From NCBI GenBank assembly GCA_028290765.1, contig JAQGJF010000542.1:1-5626 (forward strand): a stretch of 5,626 nt of DNA. Direction: 5' to 3'. The notes below the pieces were generated by a model. The model saw only the letters and a list, made by a program, of their open reading frames with translations, made no database searches and had not been told where the DNA came from. The position numbers and the translations under genes were made by a program. Origin of the DNA: Tardiphaga sp. (lineage in GTDB: Bacteria; Pseudomonadota; Alphaproteobacteria; Rhizobiales; Xanthobacteraceae). Positions 1 through 5,271 of the stretch are shown in pieces; within the stretch, counting starts at the first letter, position 1; every line of letters begins with the position of its first letter.

Positions 1-188
1 CGTTCGTCGCGGCTGTCGTCGAGCTCATGGATATTGCGCACTTCGGAAGTCGAAACCACGACCTTGCCCGGCGTAGAGGGCCAGTCGCTGGCGGCGCGCA
101 CCTGAAGGTATTTGTAGGTCGCCGCGACGAGAATCAGGCCGAACGGCGCGAGCAGCATCGAATAGACGAACCAGGGCAGATCGGGCAC
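1..188 (-). CDS. DUF3592-type membrane protein, N-terminal fragment
   Basis: This is the first 62 codons of a gene that runs off the left edge. The translation begins MPDLPWFVYSMLLAPFGL and has one hydrophobic segment at about residues 5-24, then a stretch with AASDWPSTPGKVVVS (residues 32-46). A hydrophobic N-terminus followed by a W-P-x-T-x-G-x-V motif is typical of DUF3592 proteins, small membrane-anchored proteins of unknown function. The start chosen is GTG at 188: an in-frame TGA lies only four codons upstream and a GAGG ribosome binding site sits 7 nt before it. The first in-frame ATG is ten codons further in and would cut into the membrane segment. It lies downstream of the LysE-type exporter on the same strand with a 77-nt gap, so co-transcription is possible. 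The family call rests on a short motif and is moderate; no function can be given. Confidence 0.6.
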   Translation of the reverse strand, partial: MPDLPWFVYSMLLAPFGLILVAATYKYLQVRAASDWPSTPGKVVVSTSEVRNIHELDDSRDE

Positions 189-202
189 GGCAGGGCCTCA
201 TC

Positions 203-223
203 AAAATGGGCGCCCACGGCACC
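203..223 (-). terminator. Weak terminator-like hairpin after the LysE-type gene
   Basis: On the minus strand GGTGCC, a 3-nt loop GTG and GGCGCC form a 6-bp stem with one T-G pair. It is followed by CATTTTGATG, which contains a run of four T. It starts about 43 nt after the exporter stop codon and just before the ribosome binding site of the DUF3592-type gene. It could attenuate read-through between the two genes. The stem and T run are short, so this is a tentative call. Confidence 0.3.
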
Positions 224-265
224 TTCTGTCGTTAGACGTCGCGCCGGTACAAATGGTTCAGCCGA

Positions 266-883
266 TCAGCGCGACCGCGTCAGCGCCAGCCAGATGCCGC
301 CGCCGACCATGAATCCGCCCGAGATCCGCGACATCAACCGGGTCCGCCGTGCCGAGAAGAACGACCGCGCCCGGCCGGCCAGCAGGGCATACAGCCCATC
401 GGTAATCCCCGCGACCACGTTGAATGTGAACCCCAACAGCAGCACCTGCGAGGCGTGATCCTTCTCCATGTCGACGAATTGCGGGATGAACGCCCCGAAG
501 AACACCAGCACTTTCGGGTTGCTCAGCAGCACCAGCAGTCCCTGCAGGAAAAATCCGCCGCGCGGGGGTGGCGGCGGCGCATCGGCCGTCACGCCTTCGG
601 CCGGCGCGCGGATCAGCTTGATGCCAAGCCAGACGAGGTAGGCCGCGCCGGCGAAGCGCACCCAGTCGAACCAGTAGCCCATCGTCGCCATCAGCGACGT
701 CAGCCCCACCGCGACGATGCCGATCACGATGCCCAGGCCGAGCTGCGCGCCGGCAATGTTGGTCAATGCCGCGCGCGTGCCATGGCGCAGGCCATTGGCG
801 ATCACCAGCGTCACCATCGGTCCCGGCAACAGCGCCAGCGCGATGCAGGCGGCGACGAAGGCGAGATAGACCTGAAGCGACAT
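266..883 (-). CDS. LysE/RhtB-family amino-acid exporter
   Basis: This 205-residue protein has the length and layout of LysE/RhtB translocators, inner-membrane proteins that export amino acids or related small molecules driven by the proton gradient. The N-terminal helix carries the family signature LLPGPMVTLVIANGLRHG (residues 18-34), followed by a glycine-rich helix TNIAGAQLGLGIVIG (41-55). Further hydrophobic segments lie at about 75-92, 112-135, 146-168 and 187-201. The LSNPKVLVFFGAFIPQF block (120-136) is also typical of the family. A cytoplasmic loop holds five consecutive prolines (103-107). The ATG at 883 gives the standard family N-terminus; upstream there is only a weak AGG about 8 nt away. 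It is divergent from the ArsR operon, and the DUF3592-type gene follows on the same strand. The family is sure, but the substrate cannot be read from sequence. Confidence 0.92.
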   Translation of the reverse strand: MSLQVYLAFVAACIALALLPGPMVTLVIANGLRHGTRAALTNIAGAQLGLGIVIGIVAVGLTSLMATMGYWFDWVRFAGAAYLVWLGIKLIRAPAEGVTADAPPPPPRGGFFLQGLLVLLSNPKVLVFFGAFIPQFVDMEKDHASQVLLLGFTFNVVAGITDGLYALLAGRARSFFSARRTRLMSRISGGFMVGGGIWLALTRSR

Positions 884-1047
884 GACGGAACCTGCGCGTG
901 ATGGGAGATGACGACGTGATTATGCACGACGGTGGCGTCAGCGAAAGAACGCATTCTCCACAGGGCTCAAGCCCGCCTTTCCGATGGATTTCCGGTGAGA
1001 CCCAGCCCTGTTTTGCCTTTCGATCAGAGCGGGTCCTGTCTCTCCGC
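884..1047. other. Divergent intergenic spacer
   Basis: This stretch lies between the exporter start (minus) and the arsR promoter (plus). It contains no convincing gene. Visible structure includes a short palindrome GGGCTCAAGCCC at 963-974 (5-bp arms, 2-nt centre). There is also a wider inverted pair CAGGGCT (961-967) with AGCCCTG (1004-1010), 36 nt apart. Either could be a regulatory site or part of a transcript leader for the exporter; nothing in the sequence decides this. A CATAAT on the minus strand (919-924) could be a -10 box for the exporter, but no good -35 lies at the right distance. Confidence 0.4.
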
Positions 1048-1077
1048 TTGACATGCAACCATTTGGTTGCCTATTAT
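1048..1077 (+). promoter_or_regulatory. Sigma-70-type promoter of the arsR operon
   Basis: TTGACA at 1048-1053 is a perfect -35 consensus, and TATTAT at 1072-1077 matches five of six bases of the -10 consensus, with an 18-nt spacer. Transcription is expected to start around 1083-1086, which falls on the arsR ATG at 1085. This strong promoter would need repression, consistent with the palindrome that occupies its spacer. Confidence 0.8.
1055..1070. promoter_or_regulatory. Likely ArsR operator palindrome
   Basis: GCAACCATTTGGTTGC is an inverted repeat with 7-bp perfect arms (GCAACCA and TGGTTGC) around a 2-nt centre. It fills 16 of the 18 bases between the -35 and -10 boxes. ArsR-family dimers bind such short palindromes and block RNA polymerase at their own promoters. 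Its exact placement and the adjacent arsR gene make autoregulation the natural reading, though binding is inferred. Confidence 0.75.
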
Positions 1078-1084
1078 CCCTGCC

Positions 1085-1399
1085 ATGGATGAGGTCTTCA
1101 AGGCGCTGGCGGATGCTTCGCGGCGGTCGCTGCTGGACAGGCTTCACGCCCGCAACGGGCAGACCTTGAACGAGCTCTGCGACGGCCTCGCCATGACGCG
1201 GCAGGCCGTCACGAAACACCTTGCGATCCTGGAGGCGGCCAACCTCGTCAGCACGCTCAGGCACGGCCGCGAGAAGCTGCACTACCTCAACCCGGTGCCG
1301 ATCCATCAGATCGGCGAGCGTTGGATCAAAAAATTCGAGCACGGCCGGCTGGCCGCGCTCAGCGAATTGAAACGGCAACTGGAGACGCGTGATGAGTAA
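1085..1399 (+). CDS. ArsR-family transcriptional repressor
   Basis: This 104-residue winged-helix protein is typical in length for single-domain ArsR regulators. The N-terminus MDEVFKALADASRRSLLDRL is the standard family opening. A helix-turn-helix follows, with MTRQAVTKHLAILEAANLV (residues 37-55) as turn and recognition helix, and the wing at about 56-68 ends in GREKLHYLNP. The C-terminal helix includes WIKKFEHGRLAAL. There is only one cysteine (C32) and no CxC or metal-ligand cluster, so it belongs with the non-metal ArsR proteins often paired with SRPBCC genes rather than with arsenic or cadmium sensors. ATG 1085 is preferred over the in-frame TTG at 1067, which lies inside the operator. 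No ribosome binding site precedes the ATG, which fits a leaderless transcript. Its end overlaps the next gene by 8 nt. It probably represses its own operon; the inducing signal is unknown. Confidence 0.9.
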   Translation: MDEVFKALADASRRSLLDRLHARNGQTLNELCDGLAMTRQAVTKHLAILEAANLVSTLRHGREKLHYLNPVPIHQIGERWIKKFEHGRLAALSELKRQLETRDE

Positions 1400-1417
1400 G
1401 CCTGAATTCGTCTATGT
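1382..1417 (+). repeat. 36-bp direct repeat, copy 1
   Basis: These 36 bases recur exactly at 1889-1924, 507 bp downstream. This copy holds the last five codons and stop of arsR (residues ETRDE) in one frame and the first residues MSKPEFVYV of the first SRPBCC protein in another. The flanking bases differ between the copies on both sides. It marks the upstream boundary of a tandem gene duplication. Confidence 0.9.
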
Positions 1418-1877
1418 GATCTACATCGCCTCATCGGCCGAGAAGGTGTTCGAGGCGCTGACCGATGCAAAAATATCGGAGCGCTATTGGACCGGCAACC
1501 ACGTCGAATCCGACTGGAAGGTCGGCGCGCCGTTCGCGCTCAAGCTGAAGCGCGAGGACAAGGACGTGATCGGCAAGGTGCTCGAAGTCGATCCGCCGCG
1601 CCGGCTGGCCTACACGTTCCATCCGCAACATGATGGCATGGAAACCGAGCAGCCTTCGCGCGTTACCTTCGAGCTGGAGCAGCAGAAGGATCAGGTCAAG
1701 CTCACGATCGTTCACGACGATTTCGCACCCGGCAGCAAGGTGTTCGAGGGCATCAGCCAGGGCTGGCCGCTCGTGCTGTCAAGCCTCAAGAGCTATCTGG
1801 AGGCCGGCAAGGTGCTGCGCGCGCCGTGGTACGAAGATAAAGACGCTAGGCCCCCCGCCGCAACCGTCCAATCATAA
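1392..1877 (+). CDS. AHSA1-type SRPBCC protein, first of three
   Basis: This 161-residue protein belongs to the START/Bet v 1-like SRPBCC superfamily, AHSA1-like group: single-domain helix-grip folds with a hydrophobic cavity, presumed to bind small ligands. Seen are the first strand VYVIYIASSAEKVFEALTD (8-26) and the RYW..DWKVGAPFAL block (31-50). The central strands follow (EVDPPRRLAYTF, 65-76; RVTFEL, 90-95; VKLTIVHDDF, 102-111), then the C-terminal helix GWPLVLSSLKSYLEAGK (124-140). The tail after 145 is unrelated to the other two copies. The ATG overlaps the arsR stop by 8 nt and GGAG lies about 7 nt upstream, so translation is likely coupled. By eye about half of its residues match the second copy, most strongly in the first 50. 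The ligand or substrate is unknown; a role in handling a compound that relieves ArsR repression is only inference. Confidence 0.88.
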   Translation: MSKPEFVYVIYIASSAEKVFEALTDAKISERYWTGNHVESDWKVGAPFALKLKREDKDVIGKVLEVDPPRRLAYTFHPQHDGMETEQPSRVTFELEQQKDQVKLTIVHDDFAPGSKVFEGISQGWPLVLSSLKSYLEAGKVLRAPWYEDKDARPPAATVQS

Positions 1878-1888
1878 GCAATCGTGGA

Positions 1889-1924
1889 GAGACGCGTGAT
1901 GAGTAAGCCTGAATTCGTCTATGT
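1889..1924 (+). repeat. 36-bp direct repeat, copy 2, with arsR tail remnant
   Basis: This is an exact copy of 1382-1417. Here the GAGACGCGTGATGAGTAA portion has no function as coding sequence, yet it still spells the last five arsR codons plus stop. That shows the second SRPBCC gene arose from a unit that began inside the arsR 3' end. The repeat supplies the start codon and part of the translation initiation region of the second gene. Confidence 0.9.
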
Positions 1925-2363
1925 CACCTATATCGAGACCACGCCGGAGAAACTCTGGGAGGCGCTTACCCACAGCGAATTCTCGCGGCGTTACTGGTGG
2001 GACACCCAGGTAAAGTCCGACTGGAAAGTCGGATCGCCGTTTGCGCTCGAATGGCGCGGCAAGGTGACCGACACCGGTGTGATCATCGAATCCGATCGGC
2101 CGCGGCGGTTGTCCTATACATGGTCGAACGCCTCGGAAGAATTTCGCAACGAACGCCCCTCGCGCGTGACCTTCGTGCTCGAGCCGCACGGGCCGCTCGT
2201 CAAGCTGACGCTGACCCATGACGATTTCGAAGATGGCAGCAGGATGTTGCAGGGCGTTTCCAAGGGCTGGCCCGCCATCATGTCCAGCCTCAAGAGCATG
2301 CTGGAGTCCGGGCGAGCGCTTGACGTCCCGCTGGGCGCGCTGAAGATCGAAGGCGTGGAGTGA
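1899..2363 (+). CDS. AHSA1-type SRPBCC protein, second of three
   Basis: This 154-residue paralogue of the preceding gene has an identical N-terminus (MSKPEFVYV). Family blocks are YIETTPEKLWEALTHSEFSRRYW (11-33), SDWKVGSPFAL (40-50), DRPRRLSYTW (66-75), RPSRVTFVLE (86-95) and VKLTLTHDDF (101-110). The C-terminal helix is GWPAIMSSLKSMLESGR (123-139). The AHSA1-like SRPBCC fold is clear, and ligand binding is assumed from the family. The start is ATG 1899 because it aligns with the first copy and GGAG lies at 1886-1889. An in-frame GTG at 1884 would add five residues (MERRV) but has no better signal. The gap to the preceding gene is 21 nt and to the following ATG 5 nt, so it is operonic. It has W20 and W34 where the first copy has F and T, which may reshape the pocket. 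Confidence 0.88.
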   Translation: MSKPEFVYVTYIETTPEKLWEALTHSEFSRRYWWDTQVKSDWKVGSPFALEWRGKVTDTGVIIESDRPRRLSYTWSNASEEFRNERPSRVTFVLEPHGPLVKLTLTHDDFEDGSRMLQGVSKGWPAIMSSLKSMLESGRALDVPLGALKIEGVE

Positions 2364-2368
2364 AGGCC

Positions 2369-2881
2369 ATGAAACTCAGCGATTTCAAGCCCCTCACCGT
2401 CTACACGATCTACATCGCCTCGACGCCCGAGAAAGTCTGGCAGGCGCTGACGACGGCGGAGTTCAGCACGAAATACTTCTCCGGTTTTGCCGTCGAGACC
2501 GGACAAAAGATCGGCGACGCTTTCATCGTCCGCGCACCCGACGGCTCCGTGCATATCGGCGGCGAGGTGATCGAATACGATCCAGCGAAAAAGCTGACCG
2601 TCACCTGGAACGTCAACTGGCCGGGCCTGGTCGAAAAGCTCGGCACCACACTGGTGACCTACGCCATCGAGCAAGCCGGCGATGCGGTGCGCCTGACCAT
2701 GACCGAGGCCCACGACCGGCCGATCAGCGACGATATTCTGGAAGGTGGACGTCAGGGCTGGCCGGCGATCCTGTCCAGCCTGAAGAGCCTGCTGGAAACG
2801 GGGCATCCGCTCGCCGTCAAAATGGCGCCGCCGCTGCGGATGCTGGAGGCGCTGAAGCAGCTCGGGATCGCGGTGCCGTAG
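2369..2881 (+). CDS. AHSA1-type SRPBCC protein, third of three
   Basis: This 170-residue protein is the most divergent of the three. It opens MKLSDFKPLTVYTIYIASTPEKVWQALTTAEFSTKYF, with the core family strand at 11-18 and helix at 20-29. It then shows a strand block GGEVIEYDPAKKLTVTW (64-80), LVTYAIEQ (95-102) and VRLTMTEAHD (107-116). The shared C-terminal helix GWPAILSSLKSLLETGH lies at 130-146, and a further amphipathic tail to 170 is absent from its neighbours. The usual HDDF after the sixth strand is replaced by TEAHDR. The ATG at 2369 has GGAG 8 nt upstream (2357-2360), embedded in the end of the previous gene. A GTG at 2360 overlapping that stop is an alternative that adds three residues. 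It is the last gene of the operon, followed by the palindromic element. The ligand is unknown. Confidence 0.87.
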   Translation: MKLSDFKPLTVYTIYIASTPEKVWQALTTAEFSTKYFSGFAVETGQKIGDAFIVRAPDGSVHIGGEVIEYDPAKKLTVTWNVNWPGLVEKLGTTLVTYAIEQAGDAVRLTMTEAHDRPISDDILEGGRQGWPAILSSLKSLLETGHPLAVKMAPPLRMLEALKQLGIAVP

Positions 2882-2897
2882 GCCGCTGCGTGCACTG

Positions 2898-3031
2898 ACC
2901 TCATCCTGAGGAGCCGCACTCTTCGCGGCGTCTCGAAGGATGGCGCCGACGCACAGACTCGCGGCCATCCTTCGAGACGCGCGCATCGGCGACGCAAGTG
3001 CGTCTCCGATGCGCGCTCCTCAGGATGAGGT
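2898..3031. repeat. Composite palindromic element (REP/BIME-like) in the convergent gap
   Basis: Three stems are nested in 134 bp. An outer perfect 17-bp stem pairs 2898-2914 (ACCTCATCCTGAGGAGC) with 3015-3031. Inside it, a perfect 17-bp stem pairs 2928-2944 (GCGTCTCGAAGGATGGC) with 2964-2980 around a 19-nt loop. Immediately next, a 16-bp stem with one mismatch pairs 2981-2996 with 2999-3014 around a 2-nt loop and directly abuts the outer right arm. Each outer arm is itself palindromic (CCTCA TCC TGAGG). The whole could fold as a three-way junction in either strand. Elements with these arm sequences are, as I recall, dispersed intergenic repeats in Bradyrhizobium-type genomes. It lies 16 bp after the third SRPBCC stop and 51 bp beyond the chemoreceptor stop, so it may also act as a bidirectional end-of-transcript structure, although no T run follows it. 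Confidence 0.85.
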
Positions 3032-3082
3032 TAGCGATCGTTTCGAGCTCCCGCAGCTCGCTGGAATAGCCCAAACCAAAAC

Positions 3083-5164
3083 TTACGCCGCCTTCAGATC
3101 AGCCAGAAATCCGCGGATCTCGTTGGTCAGCAGCCGGGCGCGGCCGGCGAGGTCCTTTACCGCTTCGGCCATGTGGTCGGCGGTGCGCGAGGCTTCCTCG
3201 GTCGCGGTGGCGACGGTGGCGGTGTTGGCCAGCACGCTGCGGGTGCCTTCCGCCGCGCGCTGGGCGTTGCCGGCGATCTCGCCGGTGGCGGCGTCCTGCT
3301 GTTCGACCGCGCCGGCAAGCTCCGAGGCAATGCCGCTGATTTCGCCGATGGTCAGGCCGACACTCTGGATCGCCGCGATCGCCTCGCTGGTCGCGGCCTG
3401 GATCTCCTTGACCTGGGTGGCGATCTCTTCGGTGGCCGACCCGGTCTGGGTGGCGAGGCTCTTGACCTCGCTGGCCACCACGGCAAACCCCCGCCCGGCT
3501 TCGCCGGCCCTTGCCGCCTCGATCGTGGCATTGAGCGCCAGCAGATTGGTCTGCGCGGCGACGCTGCTGATCAGCTGGACGATGCCTTCGATCGCCTTCG
3601 AGGCCGCTTCGAGGCTGGCGATCCGCGCGTCCGCTCGCTGCGCCTCGCTGACCGCGCGGCCGGCAATCTCGGCCGATTTGCGTACCCGCTCGGCGATGCC
3701 GCGCACCGAGATCGACAGCTCCTCGGTCGCCGCCGCGATGGTCTCGACATTGTCCGAGGCGTCGGTCGAGCTCTTGACCACGGAGGCCGTGCGTCCGGAA
3801 ATATCGCGCGCGATATCGGCGGTCTGGTTGGCCTCGGTGCCGACCGAACCGGCGGCGGACACCACCGCCTCGATCAGCGTCGCCGCCTGGCGGTCGAAGG
3901 CGTCGGTGACGGCGGCGACACGCTCCACGCGTGCGGCCTCGGCGGCGCGCTGAGCCGCCACGTTCTCGGTCATCGCAGCGGCCTCGATCGAGCGCTGGCG
4001 CAGCTCTTCGATGGCCTGCGCCATACGGCCGATCTCGTCGCGGCGCTGGCGCGACGGCACGGTGAATTCGCGCACGCCGGAGGCCAGCTGGCTGATCAGG
4101 TCGGTCAGCACGGTGATCGGCCCGACAATGCGGCGGCCGAGCAAGATGGCGACGCCGGCGGTGACGGCGATGACCAGCACCAATAGCCCCAGCGCCAGCC
4201 ACAGGTTGACGAGGCTGGACGCCCGATGTCCGTCGGCGACATCGATCGCCTCGGCGATACCGGCATCGCGCACCGCCAGGATGGTCTGCATCGCGTCGGA
4301 ATTCTTCATGCGGAATTCGCGCGGCTCGATCGCGTAGATACCGTCGGTCCGGGCGTGCTCGTCGAGCGCTTTGTAGATCGCTCCCGCGCCTTCGACATAG
4401 CCCTTGCGCGTCACGCCGAGCGCGGCAACCAGGCGCGGCCGATCGCCGGTTCGCGCCACCGCCGCCTGAACCCGCAGCCAGGTCTGGTCGATGCGGCCCA
4501 TCGCTTCGGCGTTCTTCTCCATCGCGGCGAGGGCGATCGGCTTGCGCGTGCCGATCGCGGTATTGTAGATGCCGGAACGGCGCGAAGAGAGATCGCGCAT
4601 CTCCCAGCCGAGGCGGGCGATACCGATGAATCGAGCGCTTTCGCTGTCGAGCCGGCTCAAGGCATTTTCGACCGGGTCGAGAATGCGGTCCATCTCGCCC
4701 GGAAATGGCGTCAGCCGCGGATACAGCGTCTCGACCGTGTTGCGCTCGCGCGCGCCGAGCGCCACCGCCATCGCCCGGTCGCCTTCGGCGCGCAACGTCG
4801 CCAGCCGTGCCATCAGCGAACGCAGCTCGGCGACTTTCGGCTCGGCCTCGACCATGCCGGAGCGCTCGATCCGGTCGATGAGATCGGCAAAGATGGCGTC
4901 GGTCTCGCTTTTGGCCTTGTCGAGCTTGGCCTTTTCACCCGCGTCGATCGCCGCATCGGCGAGCATGCCCGCGAGATAGAAGCCGCGCTCGAGCGCCAGA
5001 TGTTCGTTGGCGCTGAGCCCGGCCCGGACCGCCTGCGCCAGTTGCTGGGCCTGCGCCGCCGCACCGGCCTGCCGCCATTCGCTGCCCACGGTGACGATAG
5101 CGGCGAGCAGGCCGACCGCCGCTGCGGCAGAGAGCGAGAGCAGGAAAAACGCGCGAATACGCAT
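3083..5164 (-). CDS. Methyl-accepting chemotaxis protein, transmembrane, HAMP-linked
   Basis: This 693-residue chemoreceptor would signal through CheW and CheA to the flagellar motor or a related pathway. TM1 is at about 5-26. A roughly 290-residue periplasmic, helix-rich sensor follows, then TM2 (317-343), HAMP (about 343-395) and a long coiled-coil signalling domain. The kinase-control tip is clear, with the core [20 protein letters not shown] (536-555), followed by [14 protein letters not shown]. Candidate methylation stretches are AATEELS and AVEQQDAAT. There is no NWETF-type pentapeptide; the protein ends FLADLKAA, so CheR/CheB would have to act without that tether. The sensor part has [13 protein letters not shown] and [10 protein letters not shown] (56-95), resembling nitrate/nitrite-sensing (NIT) or other helical-bundle sensors, but the ligand is not determinable. 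ATG 5164 is chosen because it places basic residues right before TM1. In-frame ATG 5197 and GTG 5209 would add 11 or 15 residues, and no start has a good ribosome binding site. Confidence 0.93.
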   Translation of the reverse strand: MRIRAFFLLSLSAAAAVGLLAAIVTVGSEWRQAGAAAQAQQLAQAVRAGLSANEHLALERGFYLAGMLADAAIDAGEKAKLDKAKSETDAIFADLIDRIERSGMVEAEPKVAELRSLMARLATLRAEGDRAMAVALGARERNTVETLYPRLTPFPGEMDRILDPVENALSRLDSESARFIGIARLGWEMRDLSSRRSGIYNTAIGTRKPIALAAMEKNAEAMGRIDQTWLRVQAAVARTGDRPRLVAALGVTRKGYVEGAGAIYKALDEHARTDGIYAIEPREFRMKNSDAMQTILAVRDAGIAEAIDVADGHRASSLVNLWLALGLLVLVIAVTAGVAILLGRRIVGPITVLTDLISQLASGVREFTVPSRQRRDEIGRMAQAIEELRQRSIEAAAMTENVAAQRAAEAARVERVAAVTDAFDRQAATLIEAVVSAAGSVGTEANQTADIARDISGRTASVVKSSTDASDNVETIAAATEELSISVRGIAERVRKSAEIAGRAVSEAQRADARIASLEAASKAIEGIVQLISSVAAQTNLLALNATIEAARAGEAGRGFAVVASEVKSLATQTGSATEEIATQVKEIQAATSEAIAAIQSVGLTIGEISGIASELAGAVEQQDAATGEIAGNAQRAAEGTRSVLANTATVATATEEASRTADHMAEAVKDLAGRARLLTNEIRGFLADLKAA

Positions 5165-5234
5165 GGGGGCGGGGTTCCGAGGGGAAGGGCATCCCATCGT
5201 ACGGGGCACGGCTTACGATTCATTTAAGCATTCG

Positions 5235-5259
5235 GCGGTGCGGATGGTGAGCGCACCGC
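5235..5259 (-). terminator. Terminator-like hairpin after the acyl-CoA synthetase gene
   Basis: On the minus strand GCGGTGCG, a 9-nt loop and CGCACCGC form a perfect 8-bp GC-rich stem that begins 12 nt after the synthetase stop codon. The sequence that follows (CGAATGCTTAAATG) has no real T run, so this is not a textbook intrinsic terminator. It may be a weak terminator or a 3'-end stabiliser. Its position suggests the chemoreceptor gene has its own promoter. Confidence 0.45.
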
Positions 5260-5271
5260 GCCGTCCCGCCC

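Noticed and set aside
919..947. CATAAT as a -10 box for the exporter
   Set aside because: No acceptable -35 hexamer lies 16-19 nt upstream; the closest CTGACG is only 11 nt away.
258..1058. Minus-strand open frame of 266 codons over the exporter
   Set aside because: It is a frame-shifted shadow of the LysE-type gene and shows no membrane-protein or domain pattern.
1067..1084. Upstream TTG as the arsR start
   Set aside because: It lies inside the operator and upstream of the expected transcription start, with no ribosome binding site; the ATG at 1085 gives the usual family N-terminus.
2114..2986. Minus-strand open frame of 290 codons across the second and third SRPBCC genes
   Set aside because: It is antisense to two well-supported genes, and its start lies inside the palindromic repeat.
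3044..3060. CGAGCT/AGCTCG hairpin as terminator of the chemoreceptor gene
   Set aside because: The stem is only 6 bp, the loop is GC-rich and no T run follows in either direction.
3173..4186. Long open plus-strand frame (337 codons) opposite the chemoreceptor gene
   Set aside because: It is glycine/arginine/leucine-rich low-information translation antisense to a clear chemoreceptor; such frames are expected in GC-rich DNA with this codon bias.
4226..5227. Long open plus-strand frame (333 codons) opposite the chemoreceptor N-terminal half
   Set aside because: It is antisense to the chemoreceptor sensor region, with arginine-rich composition and no recognisable domain.
5205..5228. Sigma-28-type (flagellar) promoter for the chemoreceptor gene around TAAA...GCCG
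   Set aside because: The spacing is too short for the TAAA-N15-GCCGATAA pattern and the downstream half matches only GCCG.
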